Assembly: GCF_004923295.1 (NCBI RefSeq)
Contig: NZ_CP039638.1
Location: forward strand, 372,001 to 436,000
Direction: 5' to 3'
Source of the DNA: Azospirillum sp. TSH100
GTDB lineage: Bacteria; Pseudomonadota; Alphaproteobacteria; Azospirillales; Azospirillaceae
Length of the DNA: 64,000 bases
In this document: piece by piece, positions 49,219 through 57,533 of the stretch
Layout: each line of letters starts with the position of its first letter
How positions within the stretch are numbered: position 1 is the stretch's first letter
Made by a program: the position numbers and the translations under genes
Notes under the pieces: model-generated
Databases searched by the model: none
The model's input: only the letters and a program-made list of their open reading frames with translations
What the model was told of the DNA's origin: nothing

Positions 49219-49351
49219 TGGATCACCTCCTTTCTGAAACGTTGCGACCACCAACAGATTGACACAGTACGGCGCTCGGTCAATGGCCGAATCAAACAAT
49301 CGCGATACCGTCTCCCAATGGAACAGGTCGGGACCTTGACCTTGAGCGGCG

Positions 49352-50524
49352 TTATCGGGTTTCCAGCAGCCCGCTCATCGTCGCGAACAGTTCGGACTTC
49401 GCTTCGAAGCCGACACCGGGCAGGTCGGGCAGCCGCACCCGGCCATCCTCGACTGCGATACCGTCGGCGAAACCGCAGAAGGGCTTGAAGACGTCGGGGT
49501 AGGACTCGTTGCCGCCCAGATGAAGGCCGGCGGCGATGTTCAGCGACATCTGGTGCCCGCCATGCGGCACCACCCGGCGGCTGGACCAGCCATTGTGTTT
49601 CAGCATGTCCAGCGTGCGCAGATACTCGACCAGCCCATAGCTCAAGGCACAGTCGAACTGAAGCCAGTCGCGGTCGGGCCGCATGCCGCCATGGCGGATC
49701 AGGTTGCGGGCATCCTGGTGGGAGAACAGGTTCTCGCCGGTCGCCATCGGCCGGTCATAATGGTTGGCGAGTTCGGCCTGCAACGCATAGTCCAGCGGGT
49801 CGCCGGCCTCCTCGTACCAGAACAGGCCGTAGGGCTTCAGCGCCTCCGCATACTTGACGGCGGTGTCGAGGTCGAAGCGGCCGTTGGCGTCGACGCACAG
49901 GTCGGCACCCGACCCGACCACCTCCAGCACCGCGTCGATGCGGCGCAGATCCTCCGCCAGCGGGGCACCGCCGATCTTCATCTTCACGACCTTGTAGCCA
50001 CGGTCGCGATAGCTGCGCATCTCGTCCTGAAGCGCCTTTACATCCTTGCCGGGATAGTAATAGCCGCCGGCCGCATAGACCCAGACGCTGTCGTCGGCCA
50101 CCCCGCCGCGGTAGCGGTCGGCCAGCAGGCGGTAGAGCGGCACGCCGGCGATCTTCGCCACGGCGTCCCACACCGCCATGTCGATGGTGCCGACGGCGAC
50201 GGAGCGCTCGCCGTGGCCGCCCGGTTTCTCGTTGGTCATCAGCCGCGCCCAGATGCGGAACGGGTCGAGGTTCTCGCCCGTGTCGTCCAGCAGGCTGTCG
50301 GGGTCCGCCGACATCAGCCGGGGAATGAAGCGCTCGCGCAGCAGCCCGCCCGCGGCATAGCGGCCGTTCGAGTTGAAGCCGTAGCCGATCACCGGCTTGC
50401 CGTCGCGCACCACGTCGGTGACCACCGCAACGACGCTGCACGTCATCTGGCTGAAATCGATGAAGGCATTGGCGATGTCGGACTTGATGCCGGCGGTCTG
50501 CTCGCGGATTTCGACGATGCGCAT
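49352..50524 (-). CDS. tarD: D(-)-tartrate dehydratase, enolase superfamily
   Basis: A 390-residue enolase-superfamily enzyme that I recognise as very close to Bradyrhizobium D-tartrate dehydratase (makes oxaloacetate). Shared parts are SFVAVVTDVVR-like VVAVVTDVVRDGKPVIGYG, NEKPGGHGERSVAVGTIDMA, VYAAGGYYYPGKD, the catalytic KMKIGG Lys motif, metal ligands in VDANGRFD, WYEEAGDPLDY and TGENLFS, and the His in PHGGHQMSLNIAAG. Length fits. It is divergent from a LysR gene, its likely regulator. Confidence 0.9.
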   Translation of the reverse strand: MRIVEIREQTAGIKSDIANAFIDFSQMTCSVVAVVTDVVRDGKPVIGYGFNSNGRYAAGGLLRERFIPRLMSADPDSLLDDTGENLDPFRIWARLMTNEKPGGHGERSVAVGTIDMAVWDAVAKIAGVPLYRLLADRYRGGVADDSVWVYAAGGYYYPGKDVKALQDEMRSYRDRGYKVVKMKIGGAPLAEDLRRIDAVLEVVGSGADLCVDANGRFDLDTAVKYAEALKPYGLFWYEEAGDPLDYALQAELANHYDRPMATGENLFSHQDARNLIRHGGMRPDRDWLQFDCALSYGLVEYLRTLDMLKHNGWSSRRVVPHGGHQMSLNIAAGLHLGGNESYPDVFKPFCGFADGIAVEDGRVRLPDLPGVGFEAKSELFATMSGLLETR

Positions 50525-50677
50525 GGCGGTTTCCCTTGCAGCGTGGTGGCGCGTTTCGTGACGGCACTGTAGGGATGATGCGGGCCGCCCGGCCAATGCC
50601 AAGGTCGGAACGCATCATGCGGGTTCGGCATAGGGCAGCGGACGACCGGCCCGGCAGACGTGACGTAAGATTGGGCG
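50525..50677. promoter_or_regulatory. Divergent promoter between tarD and its LysR regulator
   Basis: A 153-bp region separating divergent tarD and the LysR gene; its LysR site should lie here. No palindrome stands out by eye. Confidence 0.35.
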
Positions 50678-51670
50678 ATGGAACTCTCCTGGCTCGACGA
50701 TTTTCTGGCGCTGGTGGATTGCGGCAACTTCTCCCGTGCCGCCGACGCGCGCCACCTGACCCAGCCGGCTTTCAGCCGGCGCATCCGCGCGCTGGAGGAT
50801 TGGGCCGGCACCCCGCTGTTCGACCGTAGCGCCCAGCCGGTGACCCTGACGGAGGCCGGCCGCCGCTTCCGCCCCTTCGCCGACGAGACCGTGCGCCGCC
50901 TGCTGCAAGGCCGCGAGGAGGCCCGGCTCGCCGCCCAGTCGGAGGCCGCGACCCTGCGTTTCGCCGCCACCCACGCGCTGTCGCTGACCTTCTTCCCCTC
51001 CTGGCTGCGGGCGCTGGAGACCCGCGCCCGGCTGGGCGCCATCACCCTGTCGTCCGACAGCATGGAGGCCTGCGAGCGGCTGATGCTGGCAGGCCAGGCG
51101 CAGTTCCTGCTCTGCCACGCCCACCCGGCGGCGGCCGGCCGGCTGGATGCGGAGTCGTTCCGTTCCGTCGTCGTCGGCGGCGACAGGCTGCTGGCGGTGA
51201 CCGCACCCGATGCCGGCGGACGGCCACGCCATCTGCTGGCGGACGGCCAGGATGCGCCGCTGCCGCACCTGTCCTACAGCCGCGAATCCGGCATGGGCCG
51301 CATCCTGGAGGCGGTGCGGGCGGTGCAGCCGTTGCCCGCAGCGCTCGACACCGTCTTCACCTCCCACCTTGCGGCGGTTCTGCGCACGCTGGCGCGCGAC
51401 GGGCGCGGCGTGGCGTGGCTGCCGGAAAGCCTGATCGCCGAGGATCTGGCGCGCGGCTCCCTCGTCCGCGCCGGGATGCCGGCCGGCGACGAGCGCTGGA
51501 CCGTGCCGGTGCAGATCCGGCTGGTCCGCCCCCGCGCACGGCAGAGCAAGGCGGCCGAGAATTTCTGGACGCTCGCGGTCGAAGCCGCCCTGTGGCGCAA
51601 TGCCGAGTCGCCGCCGGAGGCCGCAGCCCCGGTTGCCGGAACGGAAGTGACCGCTGAAAAAGAGTTGTGA
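50678..51670 (+). CDS. LysR-family regulator, likely of tarD
   Basis: A 330-residue LysR protein. Residues 1-60 form the winged helix (LSWLDDFLALVDCGNFSRAA, HLTQPAFSRRIRALEDWAG). The effector domain (about 90-300) has SVVVGGDRLLAVTAPD. Its position opposite tarD suggests response to tartrate or a related acid. A 30-residue C-terminal extension is Ala/Glu-rich. Confidence 0.88.
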   Translation: MELSWLDDFLALVDCGNFSRAADARHLTQPAFSRRIRALEDWAGTPLFDRSAQPVTLTEAGRRFRPFADETVRRLLQGREEARLAAQSEAATLRFAATHALSLTFFPSWLRALETRARLGAITLSSDSMEACERLMLAGQAQFLLCHAHPAAAGRLDAESFRSVVVGGDRLLAVTAPDAGGRPRHLLADGQDAPLPHLSYSRESGMGRILEAVRAVQPLPAALDTVFTSHLAAVLRTLARDGRGVAWLPESLIAEDLARGSLVRAGMPAGDERWTVPVQIRLVRPRARQSKAAENFWTLAVEAALWRNAESPPEAAAPVAGTEVTAEKEL

Positions 51671-51817
51671 GCGTCGCCGCCCAAGTCACTTTGATCATTG
51701 ACATTCTCGAAATAGCTTGTCCAGGCGCGCGATTTCGCTGGCGCTACCCCGTCCGATCGGGCAAAATTTGCCTAGTTTGAGGTAAGTGGCGTCGCACCAG
51801 CGACGGGAGGAACGATC

Positions 51818-52048
51818 ATGGGCGTCAGCAGCATCGGCGGTATCGGCGGCTACCAGCAGCAGCCATACGTCACCCCGCTCAGCAGCGGTCCGGCCGCGGC
51901 TCAGCGGTCCACCTCGCCCGTGGAATCCGCGCAGGAAGACGAGACCGAGCGTACCCGCCGCCAGCAGGAAGCGCAGGCCGTCCAGAGCGGTTCCAGCGGA
52001 GGCAACACCACCGCCACCCGTGGCCAGAACCTGAACATCACGGTCTGA
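51818..52048 (+). CDS. Small low-complexity protein, unknown
   Basis: A 76-residue protein, MGVSSIGGIGGYQQQPYVTP at the start, then polar with RTRRQQEAQ, and ending NLNITV. It is Ser/Gly/Gln-rich and likely disordered. GGGAGGAACGATC just before the ATG is a good ribosome site, which argues for translation. It heads a two-gene group with the next low-complexity gene, near flagellar genes on the other strand. Confidence 0.58.
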   Translation: MGVSSIGGIGGYQQQPYVTPLSSGPAAAQRSTSPVESAQEDETERTRRQQEAQAVQSGSSGGNTTATRGQNLNITV

Positions 52049-52176
52049 CGCAGATCGGTTCACGGGGCGGCAGTGGTGTGACGGCAGTGGTGAGGAAAGC
52101 GAAGCGGGGCAGCGCCCGGTAGGGATTTGCCTCTGGATCAACGCCTGGAATGCGGGCAAAAGCGCGGGAGGCACCG

Positions 52177-52758
52177 ATGGAGATCCGTGGCGTTTCCAGC
52201 ACGACGGCAATCCGTCCGACGGCTTTCCAGCCGACGGAGGCGGGCAGCGCTTCCGCATCGCGTCCAGCCGACAGCAGCGCCACCGGCGAGACGGAAAAGG
52301 CCTCCGGCGCCGGCTATATCAGCCCCTTCCTGCGCTATGACCAGGGCGCCCGGGTGGCCGTTCTGTATTTCCGCGACTTCGACACCGGCGAGACCCAGGA
52401 CCAGATCCCGTCCCAGCGCGTGGTGGACGAATACCGCCGCACCGCCAGCCGCCTGACCCAGGATGACGGGAGGTCGGCGGCGTCGAAGACAGGTTCGGCC
52501 GGCTCGGCGGACGGCTCCAGCGGCGGCACGGGGACTTCATCCGGCAGCGGCTACAACACGGCAGCGGGTGGTTCCGGATCGGCCGGCACGTCGGCCAGCA
52601 CGTCGGTCGGCGTGTCCTTCGCCAGTGCCTCGGGCAGCGGCGGGACGACTGCGGTGGCCGGTGGCACGGCGTCGGCGACAAGCGGCTCCACGCCGGCCGC
52701 GACCGGCGGCGGGCTCACGGGCGGATCACCGGGCGGACTGGTGTCGGTTACGGTTTGA
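52177..52758 (+). CDS. Ser/Gly-rich protein with a FlaG-like core, unknown
   Basis: A 193-residue protein. The start region (EIRGVSSTTAIRPTAFQPTE) resembles the opening of the preceding small protein. Residues 50-90 contain RVAVLYFRDFDTGETQDQIP, a pattern reminiscent of FlaG, a flagellin-associated protein. The rest (about 100-190) is a Gly/Ser/Ala tail. GGGAGG lies 7 bases before ATG 52177; ATG 52150 is another option. Its end is close to convergent fliJ. Flagellar link is a guess from place and the weak FlaG pattern. Confidence 0.5.
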   Translation: MEIRGVSSTTAIRPTAFQPTEAGSASASRPADSSATGETEKASGAGYISPFLRYDQGARVAVLYFRDFDTGETQDQIPSQRVVDEYRRTASRLTQDDGRSAASKTGSAGSADGSSGGTGTSSGSGYNTAAGGSGSAGTSASTSVGVSFASASGSGGTTAVAGGTASATSGSTPAATGGGLTGGSPGGLVSVTV

Positions 52759-52795
52759 GGGATTTCGCTGCGGTATCGGCAGCCCCTCCCCAATA

Positions 52796-53230
52796 TCATC
52801 CCCCGGTCGCCTCTTCCTCCGCCTGACGGCGCCGGAAGCCGACGAGAGCAGTCTCATCAAGCATCGCCGCGTCCTTGCGCTTCTGCTTGTCGCGTTCGCG
52901 CTTCTGCCGCTCCTCTTCCGCCAGTTCGTAACGCTTCAGTTCCTGGAAGGCTTCGGCCATCTCGTCGGTGGCGATTTCGATCTGCGCCTCCACCTGCCCC
53001 AGCGACTGGCCGAGTTTGCGGCCGCGCTCCATCGCCGCCTGGGCGAAGTTGGAATAGGTGAAGGAGACGGAGAAATCGTCGCGCACGGTTTCCTGTTCGT
53101 GCACGATCTCCTGCTTGACCTTCTCGATCTCGTTGCGCAGCCGGTCGGCCAGCGTGTGGAGTTCCGCCAGGACGCGACGCTTCTCGTCCAGTTGCAGCTT
53201 CTGCAGGCGGATGATGGTTTTCAGGCTCAT
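52796..53230 (-). CDS. fliJ: Flagellar export chaperone FliJ
   Basis: A 144-residue, almost fully helical coiled-coil protein (LKTIIRLQKLQLDEKRRVLA at the start; QVEAQIEIATDEMAEAFQEL). FliJ proteins help the export ATPase of the flagellar type III system and are poorly conserved, so the call rests on coiled coil, size and the 4-bp overlap with fliI. ATG 53230 follows from that overlap. Confidence 0.82.
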   Translation of the reverse strand: MSLKTIIRLQKLQLDEKRRVLAELHTLADRLRNEIEKVKQEIVHEQETVRDDFSVSFTYSNFAQAAMERGRKLGQSLGQVEAQIEIATDEMAEAFQELKRYELAEEERQKRERDKQKRKDAAMLDETALVGFRRRQAEEEATGG

Positions 53231-54564
53231 TGCGGCCACTGCACCCCAAAGATTTCAGCGAGCATGGCGTAGCTGGTCTCCAGATCGGTGGCTTCCCGCT
53301 TGCCCTGCTTCAGAAAGGCCTCCAGCGCCGGCTGGAAATGGATCGCCTCGTCCACCTGCGGGTCGGAGCCGCGGCGGTAGGCGCCCAGCCGGATCATCTC
53401 GGCCATGTTGTCGTAGGACGACAGCAGGCGGCGGGCATGCCCCACCAGCTCGTTCTCGTTCGGCGTGTTGCAGCCGGGCATGGTGCGCGACACGCTGCGC
53501 AGGATGTTGATGGCGGGATAGCGCCCGCGCTCGCCGATCTGGCGCTCCATCACGATGTGGCCGTCCAGGATGCCGCGCACGGCGTCGGCAATCGGTTCAT
53601 TGTGGTCGTCGCCGTCCACCAGCACGGTGAACAGGCCGGTGATGGTGCCCGACCCGACCACCCCCGGCCCGGCGCGCTCCAGCAGGCGCGGCAGTTCGGC
53701 GAAGACCGTCGGCGGATAGCCCTTGGTCGTCGGCGGCTCGCCGGCCGACAGGCCGATCTCGCGCTGGGCCATGGCGAAGCGGGTGACGCTGTCCATCATG
53801 CACAGCACGTCGCGGCCTTGGTCGCGGAAATGCTCGGCCACCGCCAGCGTCATGTAGGCGGCCTGCTTGCGCATCAGCGGCGCCTCGTCCGAAGTGGCGC
53901 AGACGACGACGCTGCGGGCCAGACCCTCCTCGCCCAGATCCTCGGTGATGAATTCCTGCAATTCGCGGCCGCGCTCGCCGATCAGGCCGATCACCGCGAC
54001 TTCGGCGGCGGAGAAGCGCGCCAGCATCGACATGACCGACGATTTGCCGACGCCCGACCCGGCGAAGATGCCCATGCGCTGGCCGCGGCAGCAGGTGAGG
54101 AAGGCGTTGATGGCGCGGATGCCCAGGTCCAGCTTCTCCCCCACCCGGGCGCGCGAGTGAGCATTGGGCGGGTTGTTGCGGATCGGCGTGCCGACTGGAC
54201 CCTTGGGCAGCGGTCCCTTGCCATCCACCGGCTCGCCCAGTGCGTTGACGACGCGGCCGAGCCAGGCGTCGGTCGGGAAGATCTGCGCCTGGTCGCCAGC
54301 CACCAGGGCACGGCAGCCCAAGCCGACCCCGTCCAGGGCGCCGAAGGGCATGGCGAGCGCCCGGCCCTGACGGAAGCCCACCACCTCGCACGGCACCTGA
54401 CGGCGATCACGCGTCTCGACGATGCAGCGGCCGCCGACCGACAGCTCCTTCTCGATCCCACCGACCTCGACCATCAGACCGGACACTGCGGTGACGCGGC
54501 CATAGCGGCTGAAATCAGGGATCTGGTCGATGTCACGGATCAACTGATCGATATCGAACGGCAT
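53227..54564 (-). CDS. fliI: Flagellar type III export ATPase FliI
   Basis: A 445-residue F1-beta-like ATPase. It has the P-loop FAGSGVGKSSVMSM, the RGRELQEFI motif with ATP-binding Glu, MMDSVTRFAMAQREIGLSAGEPP and the C-terminal YDNMAEMIRLGAYRRGSDP. It unfolds and energises export of flagellar parts. ATG 54564 (MPFDIDQLIRDI) is chosen over an upstream open frame. A GANTC site lies directly before the start. It diverges from ctrA. Confidence 0.94.
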   Translation of the reverse strand: MPFDIDQLIRDIDQIPDFSRYGRVTAVSGLMVEVGGIEKELSVGGRCIVETRDRRQVPCEVVGFRQGRALAMPFGALDGVGLGCRALVAGDQAQIFPTDAWLGRVVNALGEPVDGKGPLPKGPVGTPIRNNPPNAHSRARVGEKLDLGIRAINAFLTCCRGQRMGIFAGSGVGKSSVMSMLARFSAAEVAVIGLIGERGRELQEFITEDLGEEGLARSVVVCATSDEAPLMRKQAAYMTLAVAEHFRDQGRDVLCMMDSVTRFAMAQREIGLSAGEPPTTKGYPPTVFAELPRLLERAGPGVVGSGTITGLFTVLVDGDDHNEPIADAVRGILDGHIVMERQIGERGRYPAINILRSVSRTMPGCNTPNENELVGHARRLLSSYDNMAEMIRLGAYRRGSDPQVDEAIHFQPALEAFLKQGKREATDLETSYAMLAEIFGVQWPQ

Positions 54565-54818
54565 GAATCGGACACCGTCGTCCCAAAGACGGGACGCGCT
54601 CCTATTAAGGGGTAGTTCTATGGATGGGGGCGACGTTAACCACCATGATCGCATCTTGCGATGGAAGGATTAACGTTGTGTAAGCGCTTGGCGCTGGCGT
54701 TAAGCTGAATCGTCTGTTAACTTGTGTAAACGGGATGGTTGAAATCGGTCATGAAGGATCGGGGACCATCCATGGGGTCGGGTAGCGAAAGCGCGCCATC
54801 AAACGTCGGGATATCGCC
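54565..54818. promoter_or_regulatory. Divergent fliI / ctrA promoter region with GANTC and repeated TTAAC motifs
   Basis: This 254-bp region is AT-rich. GAATC occurs at 54565-54569 and 54707-54711. TTAA occurs at 54606, 54637, 54670, 54700 and 54717. A 16-17 bp near-direct repeat, TTAACGTTGTGTAAGCG at 54670-54686 and TTAACTTGTGTAAACG at 54717-54732, flanks the second GAATC. CtrA boxes are TTAA-N7-TTAA, so these are half-site-like. In Caulobacter ctrA is controlled by CcrM methylation and by CtrA itself; the same is inferred here. Confidence 0.6.
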
Positions 54819-55559
54819 ATGAGGGTTCTGCTGGTTGAAGACGATTCCTCCGTCGCCAAAAGCATCGAGCTGATGCTGAACACGGAAGGATTCATCGTCG
54901 ACTCTACCGACCTGGGTGAAGACGGGCTGGAGATCGGCAAGCTCTATGACTACGACATCATCATTCTCGACCTGATGCTGCCGGACATCGATGGGTACGA
55001 GGTTCTTCGCCGCCTGCGCGCCGCGCGCGTGACCACCCCGATCCTGATCCTGTCCGGTTTGACCGAAATGGACAACAAGATCAAGGGTCTGGGTTTCGGC
55101 GCCGATGATTACCTGACCAAGCCGTTCGACAAGCGCGAGCTGATCGCCCGCATCCAGGCCATCGTCCGCAGGTCGAAGGGCCATTCCGACAGCATCATCC
55201 GCACCGGCCGCCTGACCGTCAACCTCGACACCCGCACGGTGGAGGTCGACCAGTCGCCGCTGCATCTCACCGGCAAGGAATACGGCATCCTGGAGTTGTT
55301 GAGCCTGCGCAAGGGCACGACGCTGACCAAGGAGATGTTCCTGAACCATCTCTATGGCGGGATGGACGAGCCGGAACTGAAGATCATCGACGTCTTCGTC
55401 TGCAAGCTGCGCAAGAAGCTGGCCGCCGCCACCCAGGGCGACAATTACATCGAAACGGTGTGGGGCCGCGGTTACGTGCTGCGCGACCCGCACGAGGCAA
55501 TCGTCGAAGGCAATCCTCCGCCGCCGCCACGCGTGCCGCAGCAGCAGGCCGCCGGCTGA
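54819..55559 (+). CDS. ctrA: Cell-cycle response regulator CtrA
   Basis: A 246-residue OmpR-type response regulator. The receiver has the phospho-acceptor Asp51 in IIILDLMLPDIDGYEVLRRL, and the winged helix has GKEYGILELLSLRKGTTLTKEMFLNHLYGG, a stretch almost fixed in CtrA proteins. In Caulobacter CtrA drives flagellar, chemotaxis and division genes and blocks replication start. The C-terminus ends PQQQAAG, so it lacks the final Ala-Ala of the ClpXP degron and has a Pro-rich tail of about 15 residues. It is divergent from fliI. Confidence 0.95.
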   Translation: MRVLLVEDDSSVAKSIELMLNTEGFIVDSTDLGEDGLEIGKLYDYDIIILDLMLPDIDGYEVLRRLRAARVTTPILILSGLTEMDNKIKGLGFGADDYLTKPFDKRELIARIQAIVRRSKGHSDSIIRTGRLTVNLDTRTVEVDQSPLHLTGKEYGILELLSLRKGTTLTKEMFLNHLYGGMDEPELKIIDVFVCKLRKKLAAATQGDNYIETVWGRGYVLRDPHEAIVEGNPPPPPRVPQQQAAG

Positions 55560-55835
55560 GACGGCGCCGGTTGGACTTTTCTTTTCGTCAGCCCATCTCT
55601 TTTCCCCCCATCGAACGCCCGGCCGTCTTTCACCTTGAAAGCCGAACCGGGCGTTCCCATACTTGGGGGGTCATTCTGCTTCGGACTGCGGGGCGTTCAA
55701 CTGCCCCCACGCTCAGCCCCCCTTTTTTCGCCATTGCGAGCAGTCGTTCGCGAGCTTATGGGGGCCGCCAATCCCACACCCAGTCTGATGCGCCGCACCG
55801 GTGGTGTGGCGCCCTTTGCGTTATGGGAGACAGAC
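55560..55835. promoter_or_regulatory. Leader region of the cold-shock gene
   Basis: A 276-bp gap between ctrA and cspA. It holds a hairpin GCGAGC / GCTCGC-like around 55737-55756 before the gene and is likely the long 5' leader typical of cspA. Open frames through it are not supported. Confidence 0.35.
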
Positions 55836-56045
55836 ATGCCCGTCGGCACCGTCAAATGGTTCAACAGCACCAAGGGCTTCGGTTTCATTCAGCCGGAAAG
55901 CGGCGGCCCGGATGTGTTCGTTCACATCTCCGCTGTCGAACGCGCCGGGCTGCGCAGCCTGGTCGATGGCCAGAAGATTTCCTACGAGGAGCAGCGCGAT
56001 CCGAAGCGTGGCAAGACCTCGGCGGAGAATCTGAAGGCGGTCTGA
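55836..56045 (+). CDS. cspA: Cold-shock protein CspA family
   Basis: A 69-residue single-domain cold-shock protein with the RNA-binding motifs GTVKWFNSTKGFGFIQP (RNP1) and VFVHISAVERAG (RNP2). It binds single-stranded nucleic acid and melts RNA secondary structure. ATG 55836 is used, with GGAGA upstream. It is followed by a terminator and two small genes. Confidence 0.96.
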   Translation: MPVGTVKWFNSTKGFGFIQPESGGPDVFVHISAVERAGLRSLVDGQKISYEEQRDPKRGKTSAENLKAV

Positions 56046-56065
56046 CCGCCTGACCGCCGACCTGC

Positions 56066-56102
56066 GGAAAAAGGGGCATCGGGAAACCGGTGCCCTTTTT
56101 CC
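56066..56102 (+). terminator. Terminator after cspA
   Basis: GGAAAAAGGGGCA (56066-56078) pairs with TGCCCTTTTTCC (56091-56102) with one bulge, and the loop forms its own CGG/CCG stem. T-rich descending arm; plausible bidirectional terminator. Confidence 0.82.
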
Positions 56103-56158
56103 GTGTTGCACAAGTCCCTGTCGCCCAGATGCAGGGCTCTGCCCAGAGGAGAACCGCG

Positions 56159-56365
56159 ATGGCTTTCAAACCGAACTACAACCAGCAGCGGGCCGAGCGC
56201 AACCGGGCCAAGGAACAGAAGAAGCAGGAAAAGCTTCAGCGCCGCGAGGAAGGCGTCGCCGCCCGCCGCGCCGGCGAGCCGGAGGGGACGGAGACGCAGG
56301 ACGACGTCCTGACGACCGGCACCGATTCCGACGCCGAGCCCAAAACCGATACCAACAATGCCTGA
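56159..56365 (+). CDS. Small charged protein, unknown (68 residues)
   Basis: A 68-residue protein, MAFKPNYNQQRAERNRAKEQ at the start, then KKQEKLQRREEGVAARRAG and an acidic Thr/Asp tail. It is Lys/Arg-rich in the first half and coiled-coil like. Small proteins of this MAFKPNYNxxRxxR type recur in alphaproteobacteria next to cold-shock genes, but the function is unknown. GGAGAACCGCG precedes the ATG. The next gene begins 48 bp later. Confidence 0.68.
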   Translation: MAFKPNYNQQRAERNRAKEQKKQEKLQRREEGVAARRAGEPEGTETQDDVLTTGTDSDAEPKTDTNNA

Positions 56366-56413
56366 CCGGACGGCCGCAAGCACGGCCGGCCGCGACCATA
56401 CGGAGGACAGGCC

Positions 56414-56638
56414 ATGGCCCGTCAGAAGAAGCAACCCGTTGAAAACGCCTTCGCGCTCTTCGATGTGATCTACCAGGACGGTGCGCGCACCTCGAACCGC
56501 AAGGTGCCGACGTCCGACATCGATCAGTTCGACCGCGAGAACTCCATCCGCGCCTTCATCGAAGCCCAGGACCGCAAGATCGCCGAAATGTCCGGCAACC
56601 CGCGCGGCCCGATCAAGTCGATCACGCCGTCGCCCTGA
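56414..56638 (+). CDS. Small conserved hypothetical protein (74 residues)
   Basis: A 74-residue protein, MARQKKQPVENAFALFDVIY, with YQDGARTSNRKVPTSDIDQF and EAQDRKIAEMSGNPRGPIKS. It shares its size and charge with the preceding gene and is probably co-transcribed. No domain is known to me. The ATG has GGAGGACAGGCC upstream. It ends before a hairpin at 56656-56676 and the convergent cheR. Confidence 0.68.
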   Translation: MARQKKQPVENAFALFDVIYQDGARTSNRKVPTSDIDQFDRENSIRAFIEAQDRKIAEMSGNPRGPIKSITPSP

Positions 56639-56655
56639 GAGTTCGCTGATCGAGT

Positions 56656-56676
56656 GGGGGCGGCTTCCCCGCCCCC
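56656..56676. terminator. Hairpin between the small protein gene and cheR
   Basis: GGGGGCGG (56656-56663) and CCGCCCCC (56669-56676) form an 8-bp stem between two convergent genes; no T-run, so a weak or Rho-assisted terminator. Confidence 0.5.
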
Positions 56677-56693
56677 GTCGCTCTTGATGGGCC

Positions 56694-57533
56694 TCACGCC
56701 ACCTTGGCGCCGGCGGCGGAGAAGCCGCCCAGGCTGTAGAGGCCGCGCTGGCCCTCCACCGGCTTGAATTTGTCGGTGATGCCCAGCACCGTTTCCGCGC
56801 CGCCCAGATAGAGCACGCCGTCCTGCGGCATCTGGCGGGAAATCGACTCCAGAACCTTCGCCTTGGTCGGCTGGTCGAAATAGATCAGCACATTGCGGCA
56901 GAAGACGATGTCGAACTGGCCCAACGCCGACAGGTCGCCCAGCAGGTTCCATTCACGGAACGAGACCATCTGGCGCAGCTGCTGGCTGATCTGCCACTTG
57001 TCGCCGTTCTGCTTGAAATGCTTCACCAGCATGGTGATCGGCAGGCCGCGCTGCACCTCGAACTGGGTGTAGACGCCGGACTTCGCCCGCTCCACCATTT
57101 CCGCCGAGATGTCGGTGCCGACGATCTCGATGCGCCAGCCGGCCAGCTTCGCCGCATCCTCGTTCAGGAGCATCGACAGCGAATAGGCTTCCTGGCCCGA
57201 CGAACAGGCGGCCGACCAGATGCGCAAGCTGCGCTTGGCCGCCCGCGCCTCCATCAGCTTCGGCAGCACCAGCTGCTTGAACTGGTCGAAGGGCTTCTGG
57301 TCGCGGAAGAAGGACGACTCGTTGGTCGTCATCGCTTCCGTGATGTCGCGCAGCAACGCCTCGTCCTTGCGGGTGCGGACGGTCGTCGCCAGTTCCTCCA
57401 ACCCCTTCATGTTCCACTTGCGCGCCACCGGCATCAGCCGGGATTCGAGCAGGTACGCCTTGTCGCGGGTGAGGACCAGGCCGGAACGCTGCTTGAGCAG
57501 CGTGGAGAACATGTCGAAATCTTCGACTCTCAT
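56694..57533 (-). CDS. cheR: Chemotaxis protein methyltransferase CheR
   Basis: A 279-residue SAM-dependent methylase that methylates receptor glutamates. N-terminal helical part (FDMFSTLLKQRSGLVLTRDK), then TTNESSFFRDQKPFDQF, SAACSSGQEAYSLSMLL with the SAM loop, VGTDISAEMVERAKSGVY, and FCRNVLIYFDQ. ATG 57533 overlaps the cheB stop by 4 bp. It is the last gene of the che operon. Confidence 0.95.
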   Translation of the reverse strand: MRVEDFDMFSTLLKQRSGLVLTRDKAYLLESRLMPVARKWNMKGLEELATTVRTRKDEALLRDITEAMTTNESSFFRDQKPFDQFKQLVLPKLMEARAAKRSLRIWSAACSSGQEAYSLSMLLNEDAAKLAGWRIEIVGTDISAEMVERAKSGVYTQFEVQRGLPITMLVKHFKQNGDKWQISQQLRQMVSFREWNLLGDLSALGQFDIVFCRNVLIYFDQPTKAKVLESISRQMPQDGVLYLGGAETVLGITDKFKPVEGQRGLYSLGGFSAAGAKVA

